Notes: generated by a model not told the origin, from the letters alone. A DNA stretch of 64,000 nucleotides from an uncultured Phascolarctobacterium sp. (GCA_947630795.1 CANRJC010000002.1:86146-150145); one strand, 5' to 3'. Shown: positions 54,553 through 63,354, counted from the stretch's first letter. Made by a program: numbers and translations.

Positions 54553-55500
54553 TCAAAAAGCCTCCGGGTAAACTATTTTCGCCATGTGCTCCACCGCCTG
54601 GGGGTAGCGCAGCCCGGGGTTGAGCAAAAAGAGGTCTTCCGGCAGCACGTACACTCTTCCCGCCTGCACGGCCCGCAAAGAGTTCCAGGCCGGGTTGTCG
54701 CGAAAATCCATGCGCAGGCGGTTTTGGATCTCGGCCGGTTTGCCCATGGACGTGATGAAGATGAGGTCCGGGTCCTGAGCCACCAAACTTTCCATGCTGT
54801 AGGGAGTTTTGTCGGCCCTGCCCCCCAGAGCTTCGGCCGCCACATTTTGCAGCCCCAAAAGCTCGGCCGCACAGCCTGCCACGCTGCGACTGCCTTCTAC
54901 GGTGACGGCGGAGGCGGTGGCGTGCATGATGACGATGCGGGTCTTTTTGTCTTTGGGCAGCTTGGCCTTCACCGCGGCGATCTCTTTGTCCAAAAGAGCG
55001 TTCTCCGCCGCGGCGGCCTCTTCTTTGCCGTAGATGCGGCCCAAAAGAGCCACCGTTTGCCGCACTTCGTCGTAGGTTTTGGCGTCCAGCTCGATCACTT
55101 TGATGCCGTTAGACTCCATGAGAGGCACGAACTTGTCGTGCTGATTGCGCCCGGCCAGCACCAAGTCGGGCTTCAGGGCCACCAGCGCCTCCATGTTGAT
55201 GTTGTAGACCAGCCCCACTTCCGGCACGTCGGCGAAGACGGCGGGCACCGTGCCCACTTTGGAAGAAGCACGGCCTGCCAAGCTGCCTCCCACCGCTTCG
55301 ATCATGCCCAAATAGGAGGGGCTGAGGGAGACGATGCGCCGGGGTCTTGCGGTGAGGACCACCTTTCTGTCCGCTGCGTCCGTCACTGTCAGGTAGGCGG
55401 CCTTCGCGGGACTATCGGCGGCGGGGGCGCCGCAGCCTGCAATGAGGGCAGAAAGGGCGAGGCCCAAAAGCGTCGGCAAAAAATAAAAAGGTTTTTTCAA
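54553..55500 (-). CDS. FecB/BtuF-type substrate-binding lipoprotein
   Basis: A 315-residue periplasmic binding protein. Lipobox LIAGC near residue 23. The class III fold is marked by PRRIVSLSPSYLGMIEAVGG and LKPDLVLAGRNQHDKF. The TTG at 55500 is taken as start: the promoter -10 overlaps the farther ORF start at 55548, and AAAGGA lies 9 nt upstream of the TTG. The ligand (iron-siderophore, heme or cobalamin) cannot be told from sequence; no B12 riboswitch precedes it. Confidence 0.88.
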   Translation of the reverse strand: MKKPFYFLPTLLGLALSALIAGCGAPAADSPAKAAYLTVTDAADRKVVLTARPRRIVSLSPSYLGMIEAVGGSLAGRASSKVGTVPAVFADVPEVGLVYNINMEALVALKPDLVLAGRNQHDKFVPLMESNGIKVIELDAKTYDEVRQTVALLGRIYGKEEAAAAENALLDKEIAAVKAKLPKDKKTRIVIMHATASAVTVEGSRSVAGCAAELLGLQNVAAEALGGRADKTPYSMESLVAQDPDLIFITSMGKPAEIQNRLRMDFRDNPAWNSLRAVQAGRVYVLPEDLFLLNPGLRYPQAVEHMAKIVYPEAF

Positions 55501-55547
55501 AATGTTCGGTCCTTTGCTTTTTGATGCGAGAGAAAATTTACCTTTCA

Positions 55548-55577
55548 ATTATAATACTTCTTTCCTCTTGCGGTCAA
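55548..55577 (-). promoter_or_regulatory. Promoter of the FecBDE-type operon
   Basis: On the minus strand TTGACC (55577-55572), 18-bp spacer, TATAAT (55553-55548). No clear Fur box was recognised in the adjoining A/T-rich leader. Confidence 0.7.
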
Positions 55578-55654
55578 CCTGCCCGACTTGCGCCGCCTTC
55601 TGCCCTTTGCTATAATTACAGCGATGAAAGGTCCAATGCGTGAAAGTCAAAACA

Positions 55655-55737
55655 AAACATCCGCACGCCTAACGCTTTGTCAAGGCTTAGCAGGCGGCGT
55701 GCTCGATGCCCGGCTCGAGCAGAGCGGCGTGTTCTTA
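55655..55737. repeat. Interspersed palindromic repeat, copy 6
   Basis: Contains CGCACGCCTAACGCTTTGTC, GGCGGCGTGCTCG and CCCGGCTCGAGCAGAGCGGC. It lies in the leader just before rluA, ending about 26 bp from the start codon. Confidence 0.7.
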
Positions 55738-55763
55738 AAATATTTTTCGGTGAGGTCGGCTTT

Positions 55764-56411
55764 ATGGCGCTCGAGATATATTATGAAGACGAATATTTGC
55801 TGGCCGTGAACAAACCGGCGGGGCTCCTTTCTCATCCCCATGATAAAAAAGAAGAGCTCGGTCTGACGGACATCATAGCGGCTCATTATGCCGCTCTCGG
55901 CCTGCCCCTCATCCCCCACTTGGTCTCCCGCTTGGACCGCTGCACCAGCGGCTTGGTGCTGGCGGCCAAAGAGCCGCGGCTGCAATATCTTTTGGGCCAG
56001 CCCCAAACTCGCTTGCAAAAAATTTATTTGGCGATCGCCGCAGGAAGAGTGGACGACCTGCCGGAGCACGGTTCTGTAAATGCGCCCATCGCCAGAAAAG
56101 AAGGCAGCATCATCGAAAGACAGGTGGACTTTCAGCGCGGCCGCCCTGCCCTCACCTATTTCGACGTGCTGGCGCGGCGCAAGGGCCGGGCCCTTTTGCA
56201 AGTGCGCTTGGCCACGGGCCGCACCCATCAGATCCGCGTGCACTTGGCCTATTTAGGCTGCCCTTTGGCCGGCGACGGCCTCTACGGCCCTCCCGCTCCC
56301 CTCGGCCGCCATGCTCTCCACGCTGCCGCTCTCGCCTTCTATCATCCCATCACGCAAAAATATATAGAGATCAGCTGCGCTCTGCCGGAGGATATGCTCC
56401 GCCTTTTTTGA
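55764..56411 (+). CDS. RluA-family rRNA/tRNA pseudouridine synthase
   Basis: A 215-residue pseudouridine synthase; the catalytic Asp is in SRLDRCTSG (about residues 55-63), and the family ends RTHQIRVHLAYLGCPL and DGLYG are intact. It has no S4 domain, so it is a short RluA/TruC/RluC-like member. The ATG at 55764 follows GGTGAGGT; the longer frame upstream is made of repeat DNA. Target RNA unknown. Confidence 0.88.
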   Translation: MALEIYYEDEYLLAVNKPAGLLSHPHDKKEELGLTDIIAAHYAALGLPLIPHLVSRLDRCTSGLVLAAKEPRLQYLLGQPQTRLQKIYLAIAAGRVDDLPEHGSVNAPIARKEGSIIERQVDFQRGRPALTYFDVLARRKGRALLQVRLATGRTHQIRVHLAYLGCPLAGDGLYGPPAPLGRHALHAAALAFYHPITQKYIEISCALPEDMLRLF

Positions 56412-56452
56412 ACTTATGTTGAAAAAGATGTATGCTAATGCAGAAAATGTGA

Positions 56453-56458
56453 TATAAT
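56453..56458 (+). promoter_or_regulatory. -10 box before fba
   Basis: TATAAT 33 bp before the fba ATG; no standard -35 at 16-18 bp. TTGAAA (56419-56424) is too distant. Confidence 0.4.
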
Positions 56459-56478
56459 AATGGCAGAAATTATCATAA

Positions 56479-57420
<942 letters not shown>

Positions 57421-57442
57421 AAAATCTCACATAAAAAATTTC

Positions 57443-57470
57443 GGCCCCCGGCACTTCGCCAGGGGCCTTT
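57443..57470 (+). terminator. Terminator after fba
   Basis: GGCCCC-C-GGC-ACTTC-GCC-A-GGGGCC with TTT after it; the stem has one C-A mismatch. Confidence 0.75.
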
Positions 57471-57497
57471 GCTGTGTAAGTTCATTTTTCGCGAGCC

Positions 57498-57632
57498 GTC
57501 CGCTGAGCTCTGTCGAAGCGTTAGGCGTGCAAAGGCTCTGCTGCGCCGGGCACTTCCTCCCTCTTGCACGCTCAGCTGATCTATATGATCGAGCTGAGGG
57601 AGCCCGGGACTACGCTCAGTGATCGGCGATAT
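57498..57632. repeat. Interspersed palindromic repeat, copy 7
   Basis: Full-length copy: CGCTGAGCTCTGTCGAAGCG, TTAGGCGTGC, CTGCTGCGCCGGGCACTTCC, an A/T-rich palindrome CAGCTGATCTATATGATCG, and CTCAGTGATCGGCGATA. It abuts a heptamer tract, as at 31.06 and 62.92 kb. Confidence 0.78.
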
Positions 57633-57659
57633 AACTCCTCACTCCACACTCCAAACTGA
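57633..57659 (-). repeat. Heptamer tandem tract (ACTCCAC type)
   Basis: ACTCCTC, ACTCCAC and ACTCCAA heptamers in series, the reverse complement of the GTGGAGT tracts, just 3' of rpn copy 3. Confidence 0.7.
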
Positions 57660-57661
57660 AG

Positions 57662-57683
57662 AAGGGACGCCTGCGCGTCCCTT
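57662..57683 (-). terminator. Terminator after rpn copy 3
   Basis: Perfect hairpin AAGGGACGC-GCAG-GCGTCCCTT on the minus strand, followed by CTTC. Confidence 0.75.
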
Positions 57684-57709
57684 CTTTCATTACAGCCTTG
57701 AGCAAATTT

Positions 57710-58642
57710 TCAGTTCCAATACTGTTCCACCTTCGCCGCCGCTGCCTCGGGCGTAAGGTCGAAGCGCTGCATCAATTTTTGCTTCGCAAAATCTCTTTCC
57801 AGGGACAATTCTTTCAATGTGGCGACCATGGCAGAGATGCCTTTTTCGGTGCCCTCGTCTCTGCCTTCGGCTCTGCCTTTCTTCATGCCTTCGGCTCTGC
57901 CTTCGGCCCTGCCTTTCTCTACTCCCTCCTCCAAAGCATCCTTTCTGACATTGTACTCGTGGATCTCTCTTACTTTCTTTTCATCGAACAATACTACCAT
58001 CATATCCTCTACCTCCCTCCTGCGTGACGCCAAAAAAATCGGCAACACTCCTTCTTCGATACAGCGGTCGATGATCCTCTTTACAGTTTCGACCGTGGGG
58101 CCGCCTTTGCGCCGCTCTTCATCGGCGATCTTGCAGAAGCGCACATACTGCCTCACGATGTCGTTTTTGTCGGCAGCATCGCCCCGCAGCACCTGCACCT
58201 CCGTTTCTATCCGCACTCTGCCCTTTACTATGTACAGATCGGAAAGACGCAGAGTGTCGGGAACTTCTTGGTCGCCGGTGTAGATAACGTAGGGCTCGAA
58301 CAAGGGGAAGGGCATCTTCTTGGAACTGAATGAGTCCAGTTTGTTTTCATCTGCGTAATTCTTAAAAGTGAGCGCCGAGTATAAATGCATGCGATACGCA
58401 AGATTTGGGGAAAACGTGGACTGAGCTTCCACTAAAACGATCAGCCGGCCTTTCACCAAAAAGCCGAGATCGTTGTAGATGTCGTCGACCAAGACGTTGG
58501 TAAGGGTGATTACTTCGATGTCTTTCTCTTCGACGCCTTTGTCTTCTGCGTGCAGCGACTTATAGAGCTGCAGAGTGTACTGCGGGTCTTTAAAAAGATA
58601 AGTGAAAACGCTGTCTTTTACGGTCCTTTTCATCTGGGGCAT
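57710..58642 (-). CDS. rpn: Rpn-family recombination-promoting nuclease / putative transposase, copy 3
   Basis: A 310-residue paralogue of copies 1 and 2. The N-terminal third and C-terminal third match copy 1 almost residue for residue. The segment around residues 90-140 differs (NLAYRMHLYSALTFKNYADE and following), which looks like gene conversion or exchange between paralogues. It has a middle-length Gly-Arg-Ala-Glu repeat. Start ATG 58642 with AAAGGAGGA. The whole upstream RNA cassette is kept. Confidence 0.88.
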   Translation of the reverse strand: MPQMKRTVKDSVFTYLFKDPQYTLQLYKSLHAEDKGVEEKDIEVITLTNVLVDDIYNDLGFLVKGRLIVLVEAQSTFSPNLAYRMHLYSALTFKNYADENKLDSFSSKKMPFPLFEPYVIYTGDQEVPDTLRLSDLYIVKGRVRIETEVQVLRGDAADKNDIVRQYVRFCKIADEERRKGGPTVETVKRIIDRCIEEGVLPIFLASRRREVEDMMVVLFDEKKVREIHEYNVRKDALEEGVEKGRAEGRAEGMKKGRAEGRDEGTEKGISAMVATLKELSLERDFAKQKLMQRFDLTPEAAAAKVEQYWN

Positions 58643-58681
58643 AGGCTTTTCCTCCTTTTGCTTTTTTATTTTACTCACCTT

Positions 58682-58723
58682 GCCCCTGATGTGACCGTAC
58701 TTTTATTATACATTTTTAGGGGC
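58682..58723 (-). promoter_or_regulatory. rpn promoter with inverted repeat, copy 3
   Basis: TATAAT (58710-58705 on the minus strand) inside the perfect inverted repeat GCCCCT/AGGGGC (58718-58723 and 58682-58687). Confidence 0.6.
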
Positions 58724-58771
58724 AAAATGAGAAGAAAAACTTGGGGTGCCGAACTTTTATACTTAAAAACA

Positions 58772-58941
58772 AAAAATCCTTCGCCTAACGGCGAAGGACG
58801 TGCTCACTTCGGTCCGACTGTTTCTATGCCGCTTGTCGGTGAGCGGCTGGATCGTTACTCTATTCGTTTGTTCCGCAAACAACTGGGCTGATCCCTTGCG
58901 GTCCCGCCGCTCCCATTTCGAGATAGACGATCGATCAAAGC
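58772..58941 (-). ncRNA. Candidate structured small RNA upstream of rpn, copy 3
   Basis: Third copy of the about 170-nt unit. The terminator stem is CCTTCGCC-GTTA-GGCGAAGG with TTTTTTG; compared with copies 1 and 2 both loop and 3' arm differ while pairing is kept or improved. GCCGCT/AGCGGC (6 bp) competes with the longer GCTCACCGAC/GTCGG..GTGAGC helix. This supports selection on RNA structure. Confidence 0.65.
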
Positions 58942-58947
58942 ATCTTT

Positions 58948-58976
58948 ATTGTAACAAGGCCGAAGGCGAAAGTCAA
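58948..58976 (-). promoter_or_regulatory. Promoter of the rpn-linked RNA, copy 3
   Basis: On the minus strand TTGACT (58976-58971), 17-bp spacer, TACAAT (58953-58948). Confidence 0.8.
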
Positions 58977-59093
58977 CAGGACCTGCTTCAAACTTTCCTG
59001 CAAAAGTACCTGTTATTTCTCAAAGTAAACGCAAAGAGAACTTGCCGGCTTTTTGCATTTGCTATGAAGAAAGGGCCGTTTTTTATTTGAGCG

Positions 59094-59165
59094 CTGCTCT
59101 CTCCCGCCCCTTTTTCTTACTATATATATAAGAAGCGCCCGCCCGCTCTTCGTGCGTATATATAT
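59094..59165. repeat. A/T-palindrome repeat (TATATATAAGAAG family)
   Basis: CCCGCCCCTTTTTCTTACTA, TATATATAAGAAGCGCCCG and a second TATATATA form a hairpin-prone element. Relatives lie at about 21460, 28880, 31165 and 60118. Confidence 0.6.
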
Positions 59166-59173
59166 TGAAGAAA

Positions 59174-59947
59174 CTAGGAGACCAAGGCGAACAGATAGCC
59201 CAAATATTCTTTTACGGCTACGGTGCTCACCGCCAGGCTGTTCAGGTCGGGCAGGAAGCTGAAGGCGTCGAAGCGGGGCGGCTCCTCCGTTTGGTAGTCG
59301 CAGGGGAAGGGCACCAAAACGATGCCGTGGGGGCCGAAGGCTTTTTGAAAAAGCAGCAGGGCCCGGGGCATATGGTAGGCACTGCTCACCAAATAGCATT
59401 TCTTATAGCCCTTTTCGCCGCAGATGGCGGCGCTGAAGCGGGCGTTCTCATTCGTGGTGCGGGCTTTGTTCTCCAAGATGAGGCCGTAGCCGCCGACGCC
59501 CAAGGCCCGCAGCATTTTAAAAGAGAGCTCTGCCTCTGCGGCCCCGTCCTGCTGCCAAGAGCCGCCGCTGATGAGAAGGGGCAGCTTTTCTTTTTCGGCA
59601 AGGCCGGCAGCCGTCAGCAAACGCTCGGCCCCGGCGCCGCCCAGACTGCCGCCGCAGGAGAGGTCGGCTCTTTTCACCGCTCCCCCGCCCAAAAGGATGA
59701 CGGCCTCGCAGGGAGCGCCGGACACCTTCGGCTCCGGCGGGCAAAAACTTTCCAGCGGTCTTATGAGGCAAAAGGCCACGGGGCTGATGGACAATATATA
59801 TAAGAAGAAAGTTGTGAGGGCGGCGAGGGTGCGGCCTTTTTGTTTATATATGAAAAGATAAAGCGTGAGGATGAGGCCGAAAAGGATGAAGCCTCCGGGA
59901 GGCAGCAGCAGCCTTTGCAGCACTTTCCCGATGATGACGATGTCCAT
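59174..59947 (-). CDS. YdcF-family (DUF218) membrane protein
   Basis: A 257-residue protein with two N-terminal membrane helices (about residues 10-32 and 38-62) followed by a DUF218 domain. The family core is visible in AVILLGGG (near 83), SGGS (about 130) and SSAYHMPRALLLF (about 187-199). Family members such as ElyC and SanA act in envelope integrity. AAAAGGAG precedes the ATG. It lies on its own between repeats. Confidence 0.85.
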   Translation of the reverse strand: MDIVIIGKVLQRLLLPPGGFILFGLILTLYLFIYKQKGRTLAALTTFFLYILSISPVAFCLIRPLESFCPPEPKVSGAPCEAVILLGGGAVKRADLSCGGSLGGAGAERLLTAAGLAEKEKLPLLISGGSWQQDGAAEAELSFKMLRALGVGGYGLILENKARTTNENARFSAAICGEKGYKKCYLVSSAYHMPRALLLFQKAFGPHGIVLVPFPCDYQTEEPPRFDAFSFLPDLNSLAVSTVAVKEYLGYLFALVS

Positions 59948-60117
59948 GGAGTCAGCTCCTTTTTTGTGCGGGCAGAAAGGGAAAGAGGGGCACCTTTGCT
60001 CCGGTATCCGGCACCGGCATTTTGAAGGTGCTGCCTACATTATATCACACACTTCTCTCTCTCCGCCACTTAGACAAGAGCGGCCCTTCTGCGACAAGTT
60101 CAGCGCCTTTCTCACCA

Positions 60118-60222
60118 CCGCCCGCTCCTTTTTCTTCTTATATATATAAGTATGTACAAGAAGCGCCCAACTCCTCACTCAACACTCCAAACTCAATAAG
60201 CTCCACACTCCAAACTAAAAAG
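60118..60222. repeat. A/T-palindrome repeat followed by heptamer tract
   Basis: CGCCCGCTCCTTTTTCTTC, TATATATAAG and GAAGCGCCC (60118-60165), then ACTCCTC/ACACTCC/AACTCCA heptamers (60171-60222). The rest of 59948-60117 holds a TATAAT for ydcF (60044-60039, minus) and no gene. Confidence 0.6.
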
Positions 60223-60244
60223 GGGCCGCAGCGGAGCCTTTTTC

Positions 60245-60273
60245 TTGTTTTGCCTCTTCGTCTTTAGTATAAT
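60245..60273 (+). promoter_or_regulatory. Promoter of fic
   Basis: TTGTTT (60245-60250), 17-bp spacer, TATAAT (60268-60273). It gives a leader of about 155 nt. Confidence 0.65.
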
Positions 60274-60303
60274 GGGAAGAAAGAACCGCTCTTTCCCGGA
60301 GCT

Positions 60304-60413
60304 GCGGTCTTGATCGCAAGATCGCCCTTTTTTGCAAAGCAAGAATTTTTTCTTTCCAAGATCGCCCTTTTTTGCAAAGCAAGAATTTTTTCTTTCCAAG
60401 ATCGCCCTTTTTT
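60304..60413 (+). promoter_or_regulatory. fic leader: terminator hairpin and three 40-bp direct repeats
   Basis: GCGGTCTTG (60304-60312)-ATCG-CAAGATCGC (60317-60325) then CCTTTTTT is an intrinsic terminator. The 3' arm and T run belong to a 40-bp unit repeated at 60321, 60361 and 60401 (the last partial), so one 5' arm can pair with any of three 3' arms, each followed by CCTTTTTT. It may work as a graded attenuator, or vary by repeat slippage. Confidence 0.6.
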
Positions 60414-60435
60414 GAGAAGGAAGAAAGGAAATAGC

Positions 60436-61638
60436 ATGGCCTACGAGACCCTCGCAAAAATATTCCGCCAAGACCCCGCTGCTTATGAAGCCGCATACAA
60501 CAAGCGCTATAACTCGCCGAGCGCTGTGCATTTTGATATTCTTATCAAACAATACGGCCGCCGCAAAGCCTATCCCCTCTTTTTCAATTATACCTCGGAT
60601 ATGGTCTTGCTCATGGAGCAAGTTTATAAGGCCTACGAAGAGCTGCTGCTGACGTCGGCTAAAGTTCCCGATATAGTGCTCCGTCAATTCGTGCTGCTCT
60701 CCATCCTTGAGGAGATAAAGTCCAGCAACGATATCGAGGGCGTACAAAGCACCCGGAAAGAATTAAAAAAAATTTTGGACGGGGAAGCTCCTAAAAGCGC
60801 TCGCTTTTCCACCATAGTGAATAAATACAAAAGCCTGTTGTCAGGTGAAGAGATCGACTTTACTTCTTGTCAGGCTCTCAGGAACTTCTATGACGATTTC
60901 GCCCAAGCAGAAATAGCTGCAGAAGAGCCCGCCAATAGCTTAGACGGTGAGCTCTTCCGTAAAGGCCCCGTTGATATAACTTCGTCCTCCGGTAAGACCA
61001 TCCACAGAGGCAGCTGGCCCGAGAGCAACATCATAGCGCACATGGAGAAGGCTCTCGCCATCCTGCACGAGCCCTCTCTCCCCTTTTTGATCCGTCTCGG
61101 TTTATTTCATTATCTGTTTGCCTATATCCATCCCTTCTATGACGGAAACGGCAGGACCGTCCGCTTCATCACTTCCTATTTTCTTTCCCGTCACTTCAAC
61201 AAGATCGCAGCCCTCCGCCTTTCCGTCGTCATAAAAAAGCACAGAAAAAAATATTACGCCCTTTTTAAAGAAGCGGACAGCGAGATCGATCGCGCAGACC
61301 TGACGCCCTTCATCTTGGGCTTTCTCTCCTTCCTTGCGACCGGCTTTGCCGACACGGTGAGGTGCTTGACGGCTGAAGAGGAGCGCCTCAGGGCGTACGA
61401 GGATAAGCTCTCCCGCTTGCAAATAAAAGATCCCTTGCTTAAAGAGCTGTATCGCCTTTTGTTACATGCAACTTTGTTCTACGGGCAAGGCCTGTCCATC
61501 GCCGAATTGGTAAAAAATACTGCCAGAGCGCGGGGCACCGTGCAAAAGCGACTGGAGCAGATACCGAAAAAGCAGCTCGTGCTTGCTAAAGTTCATAAAA
61601 GCATCTACTATAAATTAGATCTTAAAATGTTTGAATAA
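60436..61638 (+). CDS. fic: Fic-domain protein (probable AMPylase), class II
   Basis: A 400-residue Fic protein. The catalytic motif HPFYDGNGR is at residues 232-240. The N-terminal inhibitory motif S-x3-E-G (SNDIEG, residues 97-102) marks class II, in which the helix blocks ATP binding. A C-terminal winged-helix-like region (about 345-400, IAELVKNTARARGTVQKRLEQ) follows. The ATG at 60436 is chosen because the frame upstream runs through the 40-bp repeats. It transfers AMP or another nucleotide to a protein target that is unknown here. Confidence 0.9.
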   Translation: MAYETLAKIFRQDPAAYEAAYNKRYNSPSAVHFDILIKQYGRRKAYPLFFNYTSDMVLLMEQVYKAYEELLLTSAKVPDIVLRQFVLLSILEEIKSSNDIEGVQSTRKELKKILDGEAPKSARFSTIVNKYKSLLSGEEIDFTSCQALRNFYDDFAQAEIAAEEPANSLDGELFRKGPVDITSSSGKTIHRGSWPESNIIAHMEKALAILHEPSLPFLIRLGLFHYLFAYIHPFYDGNGRTVRFITSYFLSRHFNKIAALRLSVVIKKHRKKYYALFKEADSEIDRADLTPFILGFLSFLATGFADTVRCLTAEEERLRAYEDKLSRLQIKDPLLKELYRLLLHATLFYGQGLSIAELVKNTARARGTVQKRLEQIPKKQLVLAKVHKSIYYKLDLKMFE

Positions 61639-61679
61639 ACTTTGCTCCCCCTTCAGCGTGCTCCGCTTTCCTTTCTCCC

Positions 61680-61755
61680 CCTTGAACACACAACTGATTT
61701 ATATGACTCTGCTGGGGAAGCCCGGGACAGGCTCAGTGCCGGCGATTTCCTTCAG
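61680..61755. repeat. Interspersed palindromic repeat, copy 8 (partial)
   Basis: CCTTGAACACACAACTGATT, GGGGAAGCCCGGGACAGG and CTCAGTGCCGGCGATT, matching the right half of the copy at 63.8 kb. Confidence 0.7.
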
Positions 61756-61771
61756 CACCGCACTCCGCACT

Positions 61772-61803
61772 AAAAAAGGCCCGCCGTGAGGCGGGCCTTT
61801 TTT
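61772..61803. terminator. Bidirectional terminator between fic and the minus-strand cluster
   Basis: Perfect AAAAAAGGCCCGCC-GTGA-GGCGGGCCTTTTTT. Confidence 0.92.
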
Positions 61804-61847
61804 GGGGACCCATCTTGGTGTTTTTGTCGTTTATCGTTTGTCGTTCG

Positions 61848-62366
61848 TCATTCGTTTTGCAGCAGCTGCCACCAGTCGAAGCCCTCTTCCGGTTCCAAGG
61901 CGGTGAAGCGCACCTCCTGTTTCAGCGTTTTCTGCACCTCCTGCCGAAAGAGCTCTTCCAGCTGCTTTGCTTTCAGTTGGGCCTTCGGCCCCGTGAGGCC
62001 CGCTGCCGCGGCCCCTCCTTTTTCGATGCGCCGGATCACTTCAAAGCAGCACAGCCTTACGGCGATGTCTCCTTCATCGTCGAAAAGCGGCTTCGGGCAC
62101 TCCGCCAAAAAGTGCCGCTCCAAAATGTCCAGCACCCGCCAGCGTTTGCGCAGTTCTGCGCAGCTCATGAGGAGCCGCCAGAGAGGCGGCACCCCCAAGA
62201 TGCGCTGCAGCCGCGGCCACAGCCGCACCGGCAGCTCCTCTCCTCTCAGCACTCTGCCCAGCTGCCCTTCTTCGGCTTCTGCCAGATCTTCGATGTATTT
62301 TTGACTGAAACCGCTGAGGGCCAAGATGCCTTTCAAATAAGCTCCCACATAATTTTTCGGATACAT
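61848..62366 (-). CDS. Hypothetical protein with Cro/CI-like HTH
   Basis: A 172-residue protein. Residues about 8-55 (YLKGILALSGFSQKYIEDLA, then GQLGRVLRGEELP) look like a lambda-repressor-type helix-turn-helix; the rest is helical and charged. The ATG at 62366 is used because AGGAGG lies just upstream; the frame extends five codons farther but over that site. It may regulate the small-gene cluster upstream. A 7-bp tandem tract of GTTTGTC type lies directly at its 3' end (61825-61855). Confidence 0.65.
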   Translation of the reverse strand: MYPKNYVGAYLKGILALSGFSQKYIEDLAEAEEGQLGRVLRGEELPVRLWPRLQRILGVPPLWRLLMSCAELRKRWRVLDILERHFLAECPKPLFDDEGDIAVRLCCFEVIRRIEKGGAAAAGLTGPKAQLKAKQLEELFRQEVQKTLKQEVRFTALEPEEGFDWWQLLQNE

Positions 62367-62432
62367 CGCTTCCTCCTTCATCAGCGCCGTTCGCTCTCTT
62401 TTGCCTTTGCACAGCGTGACTGCCTGTGCAGT

Positions 62433-62738
62433 TTATTCCTCCGCTTCTCCTCGGAGTTTTTCTGCTGCGGCTTCGGACTTTTCGCCTTTGCCTTCGGACC
62501 TTTCGCCTTCACCCATAGGCTCGTCCCTTTCGTCCTTAGGCTGCGAAGCATCGCCTTCGGAGCGTTCTGCCTCGTCCTCCCGCTTCTCTTCGGACTTTTT
62601 GCCTTCGCCTTTGTGGCCCTTCTTCCCTTGGGGGGAAGCGCTCTCCAGGGTCAGCAGCGTTTGCAAGAGCGGCAGCAGCCATTTTTTCACTTTCTCCGGC
62701 AGCAAGTTGCATAAAGGCAGCAACAGTTTGAACAGCAT
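62433..62738 (-). CDS. Small protein with amphipathic N-terminus and highly charged repeat tail
   Basis: A 101-residue protein. An N-terminal hydrophobic or amphipathic segment (MLFKLLLPLCNLLPEKVKKW and a second Leu-rich stretch to about residue 34) is followed by about 65 residues made almost only of Glu, Lys, Ser, Gly, Arg and Asp in degenerate EGxxSE-type repeats. GGAGGTGAAAGG precedes the ATG at 62738. No known family. It lies in the YvrJ/DUF2922/DUF1659 cluster; the repeat tail may vary in length by slippage. Confidence 0.6.
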   Translation of the reverse strand: MLFKLLLPLCNLLPEKVKKWLLPLLQTLLTLESASPQGKKGHKGEGKKSEEKREDEAERSEGDASQPKDERDEPMGEGERSEGKGEKSEAAAEKLRGEAEE

Positions 62739-62817
62739 CCTTTCACCTCCTTTCTCAGGAAAAGTCCTGTCGGAGCGAAAAGGAGCGGGAGTGCAGCGCC
62801 GGGCGCCGAGCACCCAG

Positions 62818-62921
62818 CGCCCGCCCGCTGAGCTTGTCGAAGCGTTAGGGCGCGGACATTCTGCTGCGCCGGGCATTCTGCTGCGCCGGGCACTTCGACT
62901 ACGCTCAGTGACCGGCGATAA
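62818..62921. repeat. Interspersed palindromic repeat, copy 9
   Basis: CGCCCGCTGAGCTTGTCGAA, GCGTTAGGGCGCG and a short duplication of ATTCTGCTGCGCCGGGC, then CTCAGTGACCGGCGATA. Confidence 0.78.
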
Positions 62922-62945
62922 ACTCCTCACTCCACACTCCACACT
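62922..62945 (-). repeat. Heptamer tandem tract (ACTCCAC type)
   Basis: ACTCCTC-ACTCCAC-ACTCCAC-ACTC, abutting the palindromic repeat. Confidence 0.7.
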
Positions 62946-62962
62946 CTCAAAGTGAGCTCAGC

Positions 62963-63124
62963 TCACTTTGCCAAGGCACCGATAGCCCGGGCCAAGGCTT
63001 CGATGTGATCGCTCAATTTCTCCAGTCTGCTTTCGATACGCGCTAGCAGGAACCACGAGACGATCATGGGAAAGCCGTAGTTGGCGGCCGCTATCAGGAG
63101 CTTGTCAAAAAAGGCTTCATTCAT
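62963..63124 (-). CDS. YvrJ-family small protein
   Basis: A 53-residue protein: short N-terminal helix, hydrophobic segment (AAANYGFPMIVSWFLLARI, residues 12-30) and an amphipathic C-terminal helix (ESRLEKLSDHIEALARAIG). This matches the YvrJ family (PF12841), single-span membrane peptides of unknown role. The ATG at 63124 is 2 nt from the DUF2922 stop, so translation is coupled. Confidence 0.82.
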   Translation of the reverse strand: MNEAFFDKLLIAAANYGFPMIVSWFLLARIESRLEKLSDHIEALARAIGALAK

Positions 63125-63126
63125 CG

Positions 63127-63354
63127 TCACTCTTCGGCGGCAATAATGACTTCCGTATCGGTGGTCTTATACTGAGCCTGTGCGATGGCGGCCAAGGCGC
63201 CGTTGTCGTCGCTGACGAACACGTTGGAGTCGATCACCGCCTGCATGGCCTTGCGGCAATCGCTGTCGTTGATGTCGTCTTTAGGAGATTTTACCGTGAT
63301 GGTCTTTTTCTTGCCGTTGGCATAACTGAAGACCAGCTCTAAAACTTTCTCCAT
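63127..63354 (-). CDS. DUF2922 domain protein
   Basis: A 75-residue protein of the DUF2922 type (LELVFSYANGKKKTITVKSP at the N-terminus). GAAAGGAGGA precedes the ATG. DUF2922, DUF1659 and YvrJ genes are repeatedly found together in Firmicutes, but the function of the trio is not known. Confidence 0.85.
   Translation of the reverse strand: MEKVLELVFSYANGKKKTITVKSPKDDINDSDCRKAMQAVIDSNVFVSDDNGALAAIAQAQYKTTDTEVIIAAEE

Noticed and set aside
54181..55524. 447-codon open frame antisense to the FecB-type gene
   Set aside because: Antisense shadow over a well-supported lipoprotein gene.
60310..60435. N-terminal extension of Fic through the 40-bp repeats
   Set aside because: The region contains a terminator hairpin and direct repeats, and the ATG at 60436 has a purine-rich site and begins the Fic family fold.
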